Source of the DNA: Chitinophagaceae bacterium
GTDB lineage: Bacteria; Bacteroidota; Bacteroidia; Chitinophagales; Chitinophagaceae
DNA: 7,694 bases
Assembly: GCA_016786965.1 (NCBI GenBank)
Contig: JAEUVL010000783.1
Coordinates: 1 to 7,694, forward strand
Reading direction: 5' to 3'
Notes under the pieces: generated by a model
What the model saw: the letters and a program-made list of their open reading frames with translations, nothing else
Told to the model about the DNA's origin: nothing
The model's database searches: none
In this document: positions 1 to 4,728 of the stretch, one piece after another
Layout: each line of letters begins with the position of its first letter
Numbering within the stretch: position 1 is the first letter of the stretch
Position numbers and translations under genes: made by a program

Positions 1-152
1 TTATGGTACACCAATCCGTTAGGATCGTTCATCCAGTGAATGGCAGGTGTAAAATGATCTTGCGGCCGGTAAGGTTCTTTGTAGAAAACGTTTTGCTGAG
101 CAACTGACAATTGAACATAAAGCAAGGTTAAAAGAAATGGCAGTTTTCTCAT
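1..152 (-). CDS. Glycoside hydrolase family 32 protein (fructanase/levanase/invertase type), N-terminal 50 residues only
   Basis: The reading frame opens at the ATG at 150-152 and runs off the window edge, so only 50 complete codons are visible. Residues 1-18 (MRKLPFLLTLLYVQLSVA, followed by QQN) form a typical signal peptide with a likely cleavage after SVA, so the enzyme is exported to the periplasm or cell surface. Residues 25-47 contain EPYRPQDHFTPAIHW followed by MNDPNG. This is the hallmark start of the GH32 five-bladed propeller, and the Asp in WMNDPNG is the catalytic nucleophile of the family. GH32 enzymes hydrolyse beta-fructosidic bonds in sucrose, levan or inulin; which of these applies here cannot be told from 50 residues. 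The start lies 32 bp after the metZ stop. A TATCTTTA sequence in that gap resembles a -7 element but has no well-placed -33, so the gene may be read from metZ or from its own weak promoter. Family call firm, substrate unknown. Confidence 0.88.
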   Translation of the reverse strand, partial: MRKLPFLLTLLYVQLSVAQQNVFYKEPYRPQDHFTPAIHWMNDPNGLVYH

Positions 153-184
153 ACAGCAGTATTTATTGGCTATAAAGATAGTAT

Positions 185-1360
185 TCAGCTTTTTGCCAAC
201 GCCTGTAAAATATCGTCCAGAATATCTTGCACATTTTCCAGTCCCACAGAAATTCGTATCAACCCTGGTGTAATGCCTACGGCCCGTCTTTCTTCTTCCG
301 TCAGTTTGGAATGTGTGGTAGAGGCGGGATGCGAAGCAATTGAGCGGCTGTCGCCCAGGTTATTGGTCATGGAAATCATTTGCAGGGCATTTAAGAACTT
401 CCGGCCACTATCAATACCACCCTTTAATTCAAAAGTTACTATGCCCCCGCCGTTTGTCATTTGCTTTTTGGCAATACCGTATTGCGGATGTGTTGCTAAG
501 AAAGGATATTTTACTGAACTGATAGCATCATGCTCTTCCAGTTGTTGTGCAATGTACATGGCGCTGGTTGCATGCCTTTCCATCCGGATGAATAAAGTTT
601 CCAGGCTTTTTGATAACACCCATGCATTAAAAGGGCTCATGGAAGGTCCTGCATTTCTAATAAAGAGATAAAGCGGATTGATCAGTTCTTTTCTGCCAAC
701 TATCACACCACCCAGTACTCTTCCCTGTCCATCGATGAATTTTGTTGCCGAATGTAACACCAGGTCCGCCCCGTATTGAATGGGTTGCTGCACGGCGGGG
801 GTGGCAAAACAATTATCCACCACTAAAAGAATATTATGCTTTTTACAAAGGCCTGATACAAAATCAATATCTATAATATTCAATCCCGGATTTGAAGGCG
901 TTTCCACATACAGCATCCTGGTGGTTGGTCGTACTAATGCCTCAATGCCTTCCGGCTTATCCATATCAAAATACGAGTACTCAATTCCCCATTTAGGTAA
1001 ATATTTTGTAAGGATAGTATGGGTGGAACCAAATACTGCGGAGGCTGATATAATATGGTCCCCTTTTGATAAAAAGGTCATGAAGGTGGCAAATACTGCT
1101 GCCATTCCGGTACCGGTGGCCACTCCATCCTCTGCCCCTTCCAGCGCAGCGATCTTGTTTATAAACTCATCCACAGAAGGATTGGAAAAACGGGAATAGA
1201 TATTTACGTCCAGCGAATCATCGGCAAAAGCGGCTGCCATGTCCTCCGCTGAATCATAGGTAAAACTACTGGTAAGAAACAATGGGGTCGAATGCTCTTT
1301 CTGCGCTGTCTTCGTAGTTTGAATACGGATCGCTTTTGTTTCGGGTTTATGTTTTGCCAT
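185..1360 (-). CDS. metZ: O-succinylhomoserine sulfhydrylase (Cys/Met metabolism PLP-dependent enzyme)
   Basis: This 391-residue cytoplasmic enzyme has the full length expected for the family. It should make homocysteine from an activated homoserine (O-succinyl- or O-acetyl-homoserine) and sulfide, the direct sulfhydrylation route to methionine. Visible PLP-fold landmarks are YSRFSNPS (Tyr55 and Arg57, phosphate contacts from the partner subunit), GTGMAA around 83-88, Asp182 in VVDNCFATPA (pairs with the pyridine nitrogen), the Schiff-base Lys207 in LHSATKFIDGQGR, and Arg369 in LIRISVGLE for the substrate carboxylate. The blocks VDNCFxTPAxQQP and HSATKxIDGQGRxxGG match MetZ better than cystathionine gamma-synthase or gamma-lyase, but these paralogues are easily confused, and the acyl group used cannot be read from sequence. 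The ATG at 1358-1360 is chosen because a promoter-like element lies just upstream. The gene has its own promoter and is followed by the GH32 gene. Confidence 0.9.
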   Translation of the reverse strand: MAKHKPETKAIRIQTTKTAQKEHSTPLFLTSSFTYDSAEDMAAAFADDSLDVNIYSRFSNPSVDEFINKIAALEGAEDGVATGTGMAAVFATFMTFLSKGDHIISASAVFGSTHTILTKYLPKWGIEYSYFDMDKPEGIEALVRPTTRMLYVETPSNPGLNIIDIDFVSGLCKKHNILLVVDNCFATPAVQQPIQYGADLVLHSATKFIDGQGRVLGGVIVGRKELINPLYLFIRNAGPSMSPFNAWVLSKSLETLFIRMERHATSAMYIAQQLEEHDAISSVKYPFLATHPQYGIAKKQMTNGGGIVTFELKGGIDSGRKFLNALQMISMTNNLGDSRSIASHPASTTHSKLTEEERRAVGITPGLIRISVGLENVQDILDDILQALAKS

Positions 1361-1371
1361 TTAAAATGAAC

Positions 1372-1383
1372 CTGTTTTAACAG
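1372..1383. repeat. Short inverted repeat at the predicted metZ transcription start
   Basis: CTGTTTTAACAG consists of perfect 5-bp arms (CTGTT and AACAG) around TT. It falls on the predicted transcription start and leader of metZ, where a repressor could bind. It is short enough to be chance in A+T-rich DNA, and no second copy was seen in this window. Confidence 0.25.
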
Positions 1384-1387
1384 AGGG

Positions 1388-1395
1388 CAAAGATA
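1388..1395 (-). promoter_or_regulatory. Putative metZ promoter, -7 element TATCTTTG
   Basis: On the minus strand TATCTTTG matches the Bacteroidota -7 consensus TAnnTTTG exactly. The expected -33 region is T-rich (TTTTC at about 1416-1421) but has no clear TTG. Transcription would begin near 1381-1383, giving a leader of only about 22 nt. That leaves no room for a SAM or other riboswitch between promoter and start codon. Confidence 0.55.
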
Positions 1396-1486
1396 CATTG
1401 AGCAGTCCGATGGGGAAAGAAAAACTGGCATTCAAAAAGAGCAATAAACACTGCGTTAGAAGCTATGCGCTACAGAAAAAACAGTA

Positions 1487-1813
1487 TTACTTTAGCCTTA
1501 GCCTTATACTCAGTTTTGCCTTAGCATTATGAACAGCAACCCTGAGCTTCTCAAATTGCCAGTGTTGTATTGTAAGTACCAATGGGGTGTTCTTTGTTGT
1601 TTCAATTCTGAAAACCCCTTTATCATTTGTCAACACCTCCTCCTCTCCTTCCACCACATATACAAATGCTTTTGGCACTGGTTTTCCAGTAGCATCAGAC
1701 AAAACAGTTCCTTCTATTACCTGCAAGGTGTTGTCAGGAATCATCTCCCTTTGCAAAAGCAGTAATACCCAGGTTATAATTGCTATATTATATATTCTCG
1801 TACTCTTTTTCAT
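1487..1813 (-). CDS. Small exported or membrane-anchored carboxypeptidase-regulatory-like domain protein
   Basis: This 108-residue protein begins with a short basic stretch and a hydrophobic segment (residues about 9-20, IIAIITWVLLLL-like), which is a signal peptide or membrane anchor. Residues about 31-107 form one beta-sandwich of the carboxypeptidase regulatory-like (CarbopepD_reg) type. VIEGTVLSDATGKPVPKAFVYV gives the first strands, and the turn motif TNDKGVFRI (62-70) matches the usual TDxxGxFxI. In Bacteroidota this fold usually forms the N-terminus of TonB-dependent receptors or other surface proteins; here it stands alone. The ATG directly abuts the stop of the hydroxylase gene (TAAATG), so the two are almost certainly co-translated. 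The last codons contain a tandem AGGCTA hexamer giving the RLRL end. The fold call is good, but no partner or ligand can be named. Confidence 0.72.
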   Translation of the reverse strand: MKKSTRIYNIAIITWVLLLLQREMIPDNTLQVIEGTVLSDATGKPVPKAFVYVVEGEEEVLTNDKGVFRIETTKNTPLVLTIQHWQFEKLRVAVHNAKAKLSIRLRLK

Positions 1814-3022
1814 TTACTTATAGAGATATGAATAATACTGGTTTCCGATTGTTTTGTAAAATAATATGATAGCTAAGGCTACAATCAGCAATACTACGCT
1901 AAGATTAAAATAGGGAAAGGCTGCCCAGGTAAGTATGCCCAGCAATCCCAGCCTGGCAAATTCCAGGTGAAAGATCCACCGTCGCTGCTCAAGCATTGCC
2001 CCAGTAGTAATGATGCTTAGCACTATAAATAAAGAAAGTCCCAGGATTTTGCTGCTGCTTAGATAGTGTTCAAATAAAATAACCAGAAAGAGTACTATCA
2101 GCGACAGAATGGTTTGCAGCTTAATATAGTTAAGCAGTACTGAAGAGTGTTTTATCCCCTGTCTCTTAAATGAGAACTTACGTTCCAGGCTCATTCGAAT
2201 TCGCGGATCAATATCATCCGGCCTGCCAAAGATCACTTTCCATTTCTGGCGAAAGCCTTTTGCTCTGCGGAAGCTGATTAATACTTCCAGTATAAAATGA
2301 AAATGCTGCCAGAGAAAACTATGGCTGTTGAGCGGTGTGGTAAGCCCATAAACCGGTTCTTCTTTCTCTTTGGCAAAAGTGCCAAACAGCTTGTCCCAGA
2401 TAATGAGCACATCACCGTAGTTCTTATCAAGATATTGCGGGTTGCTGCTATGATGAACTCTGTGATGAGAAGGGGTCACGAATAAATATTCTATCCACCC
2501 AAGTTTGCCTACCAATTGCGTATGTGTAAAGAACGGGTATGTACCATGGATAAGCAATAACACCGTGATCATCTCAGCCGGGAAACCAATGATGGGCAAC
2601 ACCGACCAAAACAGGCAACGGGCCAGCGCCTGCAGTACGGTGATGCGTGCGGAGACGGTAAAGTTAAAATCATCACTCTGGTGGTGCACCACATGCACAC
2701 TCCAGAAAAGGTTAACCTCATGTCCGAAGCGGTGGTACCAGTACCACATGAAGTCGGTGAATAAAAACAGCAGTATCCATGTCCAGATAGTTGGCTGTAT
2801 GTCAAAGATTGCAAAATTTTGATGCAGCCACACAAAAAAGAAATAGAACACGCCGGTGGTGAACAGATCGGATAGTCGCTCGGCAATACCGACATTCACA
2901 TTCGCTACCGCCTCATTAAAATGGAAATGTTCCTGTTTACCCTTCTTTTTACTGAAGTAATACTCCAGGTACATGAGACCTGTAAAGAAGGGAACTGCCA
3001 GTGCCAAAAAGTTTAAGTTCAT
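1814..3022 (-). CDS. Membrane di-iron hydroxylase, sterol desaturase/fatty acid hydroxylase superfamily (alkylglycerol monooxygenase-like)
   Basis: This is a 402-residue polytopic membrane protein. The histidine boxes that hold the di-iron centre of this superfamily are intact: HRFGH (97-101) after the TDFMWYWY segment, HVVHH (110-114), and HHRVHH (186-191), with further histidines near 159 and 166-167. Hydrophobic segments lie at about 1-22, 54-70, 79-95, 137-165, 302-320, 325-342 and 358-390. The order TDFMWYWYHRFGHE then LFWSVHVVHHQSDDFN resembles the alkylglycerol monooxygenase branch, which cleaves ether lipids, as well as many uncharacterised bacterial sterol desaturase family proteins. 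The extra C-terminal membrane region of about 100 residues is longer than the minimal hydroxylase domain. Substrate is not deducible; an acyl, alkyl or hopanoid/carotenoid lipid is plausible. It is the first gene of a two-gene unit with the small downstream protein. No convincing -33/-7 promoter was found in the 168 bp upstream. Confidence 0.87.
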   Translation of the reverse strand: MNLNFLALAVPFFTGLMYLEYYFSKKKGKQEHFHFNEAVANVNVGIAERLSDLFTTGVFYFFFVWLHQNFAIFDIQPTIWTWILLFLFTDFMWYWYHRFGHEVNLFWSVHVVHHQSDDFNFTVSARITVLQALARCLFWSVLPIIGFPAEMITVLLLIHGTYPFFTHTQLVGKLGWIEYLFVTPSHHRVHHSSNPQYLDKNYGDVLIIWDKLFGTFAKEKEEPVYGLTTPLNSHSFLWQHFHFILEVLISFRRAKGFRQKWKVIFGRPDDIDPRIRMSLERKFSFKRQGIKHSSVLLNYIKLQTILSLIVLFLVILFEHYLSSSKILGLSLFIVLSIITTGAMLEQRRWIFHLEFARLGLLGILTWAAFPYFNLSVVLLIVALAIILFYKTIGNQYYSYLYK

Positions 3023-3133
3023 ATGTTATATTTTGAGGTCTGCCCAAGATTGCACTATCGACTAAATAATGCCATCATTGAACCGGTAACAGCCGAAATA
3101 TTTCTATCCTGTATTAATTTATCCGACCATCTC

Positions 3134-3152
3134 AAAAATGCTGGTTTCAGCA
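3134..3152 (-). terminator. Small hairpin plus T-tract after the AhpD-like gene
   Basis: Read on the minus strand, TGCTG-AAAC-CAGCA is followed directly by TTTTTG, which is the layout of a weak intrinsic terminator. It lies 38 bp after the stop of the AhpD-like gene. It divides the 168-bp gap, the longest stretch here without a gene or RNA, into the end of one unit and the leader of the next. The stem has only 5 bp, so readthrough into the hydroxylase gene is possible. Confidence 0.42.
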
Positions 3153-3190
3153 GTAATCTACCTTTACCCTCTTTAAAAATACATCCCGGG

Positions 3191-3730
3191 CTACCATTGA
3201 GTAACGGACGGAACATAGTCAGACAAGTGATCATCTATCTCTGTTTCAGCCACATTGTTAAATATCGTAGTAGCCACCATTTGGCCGGCAAATGCTATTA
3301 ATATGACCATTTCAGCCTGAGAATATGATTTAGCAACGCTGTTATAAACATGATCATTAATGTTTCCATGGTGCTTCGTGAGACTTGTGGCAAAATTCAG
3401 TAACGCTTTTTGCCCATCTGATAATGGAAGACATTCTTTATCCCACCCCATCTGATTCAGTTTTTTCCGGAAGCAGGAAGCACAAAGAAGGCAGGACGAT
3501 GCGTTTGAAATAGCAAGGGCATACAGGCAAGCTATTCTATCTCCAAGAATTTGAACAACGGACTCGTATAAAGGATACACTTGCATATAAACTTCGTAAG
3601 AAAGAAGGGAATGGCTGAGTGTGGCCTGTGTGTTACTGAAAACAATATTATAGTCTTCAATATGCCTTTCAATAGCAATCTTTACCGCTGGCGGCAGCTC
3701 TGTCTGATTAATAGGTTGAACCCTCGGCAT
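3191..3730 (-). CDS. AhpD-like / carboxymuconolactone decarboxylase family protein with CxxCxxC
   Basis: This 179-residue soluble protein has no signal peptide and is all-helical in appearance. The stretch ALAISNASSCLLCASCFRKKLNQMG (71-95) is the AhpD/CMD core helix with the redox CxxC pair, Cys80 and Cys83. The next region, LPLSDGQKALLNFATSLTKH (101-120) and then AEMVILIAFAGQMVATTIFNNVAETEID (139-166), follows the family pattern of a second helix pair ending in an NNV-type segment. The family includes alkylhydroperoxidases, which reduce peroxides through the CxxC disulfide. The histidine normally four residues after the second cysteine (CxxCxxxH) is replaced by Phe87, and a third cysteine, Cys86, precedes it, so classical proton relay is doubtful. 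The ATG lies 2 nt after the stop of the DUF2490 gene, which indicates co-translation. Family call good, peroxidase activity uncertain. Confidence 0.78.
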   Translation of the reverse strand: MPRVQPINQTELPPAVKIAIERHIEDYNIVFSNTQATLSHSLLSYEVYMQVYPLYESVVQILGDRIACLYALAISNASSCLLCASCFRKKLNQMGWDKECLPLSDGQKALLNFATSLTKHHGNINDHVYNSVAKSYSQAEMVILIAFAGQMVATTIFNNVAETEIDDHLSDYVPSVTQW

Positions 3731-3732
3731 GG

Positions 3733-4518
3733 CTATTTTTTTCTTATATCAAGATTATGAAAATAAAACACCCTTGCTGTGCTGGTGCTGCGATAGCGGT
3801 TGCCTGCAGCTAATTGCTGAAACACATTCATATAACCAACCTGCAGGTTGTCATGCTTGTTCACATGGTAATTAAAACCAAGGAAGAACCTGTTCTGATC
3901 GAAATAGTTGTTGACGATCTGTTTTCCGAAATTGATGTGCACTTCATCATTGACCACAAAAGACAAGGTCGTTGGCTGAAATCGTTTCTTGCTTAAGGGA
4001 AACTGTGAAAAGAAATTATAACGCAGCCGGAAATTAAAACTATAGCCTTCAGCCAGTTCATCATTATTCAGGATCCTTCTTCTCCATCGTTCTTCCATTC
4101 GGAACCATTGCATCAGGCGGAGCTTTGGAAATTTGGTGTGCCATTGTATTTGTTGCCAGGGGCGGTGCTCCGGTTGCGAAATATTCTTATGCGCCTCTGC
4201 CGGGAAATGATTTACATATGCATACCCGGCTGTAAGTTTTGCATCATCAGTAAGATAATAGGTTAATCCTGCTCTTACGATACCTTGTGAAAAGTTGGTA
4301 AAGAAGTCTTCTTTGGTGCGAAGGTGAACATCGGCCCACATGCCCCATTTATCCGAGAAGCGGGTTTGCTTAAAATAGCCAAGCCATATCTGTTGTGACA
4401 ACTCGGTTTGCTTGGTTTGTGCGTTCACAATACAAGTAAAAAAGATGAAGAGCGAGCAGAATAGCTTGGCGAGCGGAGCAGAGAAAAATGTGGTATATAC
4501 TGAACCTGGTTTCATCAT
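3733..4518 (-). CDS. DUF2490 domain-containing outer-membrane protein
   Basis: This 261-residue protein has a signal peptide at residues 1-33 with a likely cleavage at IVNA before QTKQ. The mature part alternates short polar and aromatic strands from about 44 to 261, as in a small outer-membrane beta-barrel. The family signatures are visible: QIWLGYFKQTRFSDKWGMWADVH-like opening strands (43-65), EHRPWQQIQW (117-126), MQWFRMEERW (136-145), FNFRLRYNF (161-169) and NDEVHINFGKQIVNNYFDQNR (190-210). DUF2490 has no established function. Two adjacent methionines at 4513-4518 give alternative starts one codon apart; the upstream one is used, and the signal peptide is the same either way. It is the first protein gene after the tRNA-Cys, 25 nt downstream with no terminator between, and it precedes the AhpD-like gene. 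Confidence 0.85.
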   Translation of the reverse strand: MMKPGSVYTTFFSAPLAKLFCSLFIFFTCIVNAQTKQTELSQQIWLGYFKQTRFSDKWGMWADVHLRTKEDFFTNFSQGIVRAGLTYYLTDDAKLTAGYAYVNHFPAEAHKNISQPEHRPWQQIQWHTKFPKLRLMQWFRMEERWRRRILNNDELAEGYSFNFRLRYNFFSQFPLSKKRFQPTTLSFVVNDEVHINFGKQIVNNYFDQNRFFLGFNYHVNKHDNLQVGYMNVFQQLAAGNRYRSTSTARVFYFHNLDIRKK

Positions 4519-4543
4519 TTAATTTGCAAGTTTCTATTGATTG

Positions 4544-4614
4544 ACTCCCCGGTCAGATTCGAACTGACGTAAAAGGATTTGCAGCCCTTTGCCTTGCCAC
4601 TCGGCCACGGGGTT
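4544..4614 (-). tRNA. tRNA-Cys, anticodon GCA, with a mismatched acceptor end
   Basis: The 71-nt minus-strand sequence folds as a cloverleaf. T8 and G9 are present, the D arm is GCC/GGC with A14, G18G19 and A21, the anticodon stem is AAGGG/TCCTT (one G-U pair), and the loop CTGCAAA contains anticodon GCA. A 4-nt variable loop follows, then the T arm GTCAG-TTCGAAT-CTGAC. Discriminator T73 matches the usual U73 of tRNA-Cys. The acceptor is AACCCCG against CGGGGAG: pairs 3-70 to 7-66 are perfect, but 1-72 is A-G and 2-71 is A-A. CCA is not encoded, as is common in Bacteroidota. The core is good enough for a firm identity, but the end defect leaves open whether it is functional or a degenerate copy. 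It starts 7 nt after the receptor-gene terminator and runs towards the DUF2490 gene. Confidence 0.86.
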
Positions 4615-4621
4615 GATTTTT

Positions 4622-4651
4622 AAAAGCATCCCGGAGAACCGGGACGCTTTT
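4622..4651 (-). terminator. Strong hairpin terminator after the TonB-dependent receptor gene
   Basis: The minus strand reads AAAAGCGTCCCGG-TTCT-CCGGGATGCTTTT, a 13-bp stem with a 4-nt loop. One position is G-U on the minus strand but would be an A-C mismatch on the plus strand, so it suits minus-strand transcripts. It lies 59 bp after the receptor stop codon. The four T residues are part of the stem and are followed by AAAAA, so the uridine tract is short. Confidence 0.8.
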
Positions 4652-4699
4652 CTCTAACGATTGCCTGTATATATAAAAGATCAGTAAGTAACATTTCAT

Positions 4700-4728
4700 C
4701 AAATTTATTCTTACAGAGAATACCGCAA
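4700..4728 (-). promoter_or_regulatory. Promoter-like sequence overlapping the receptor stop codon, possible tRNA-Cys promoter
   Basis: On the minus strand TTG (4726-4728), an 18-nt spacer and TAAATTTG (4700-4707) match the Bacteroidota -33/-7 pattern. The predicted start is near 4693. This is the only promoter-like match upstream of the tRNA, but the 13-bp hairpin at 4622-4651 lies between it and the tRNA. It could therefore drive tRNA-Cys plus the genes behind it with partial termination, or only a short RNA of about 70 nt, or be a chance match. Confidence 0.35.

Noticed and set aside
273..1199. Plus-strand open frames opposite metZ (273-671, 340-522, 780-1199)
   Set aside because: They lie wholly opposite a gene with intact catalytic motifs and their products show no recognisable domain.
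1396..1486. Terminator after the small regulatory-like gene
   Set aside because: The only pairing seen (CTG-TA-GCG with CGCAG) has a bulge and a long loop and no T-tract follows it, so I do not call it.
1492..1520. Tandem TTAGCC repeat near the end of the small regulatory-like gene as a mobile or regulatory repeat
   Set aside because: It is two hexamers within coding sequence that explain the RLRL tail; too short to be more than local slippage.
2297..2895. Open frames of 62-108 residues inside the di-iron hydroxylase gene, both strands
   Set aside because: They overlap the histidine-box coding region of a clear gene and have no domain-like features of their own.
3023..3301. Plus-strand 92-residue frame spanning the gap upstream of the hydroxylase and the end of the AhpD-like gene
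   Set aside because: Its start is directly opposite the hydroxylase start, about 40% overlaps a real gene, it has no recognisable motif, and it crosses the likely terminator hairpin.
4544..4614. tRNA-Cys as an integration site of a mobile element
   Set aside because: No integrase, no direct repeat of the tRNA 3' end elsewhere in the window and no phage or island genes were seen.
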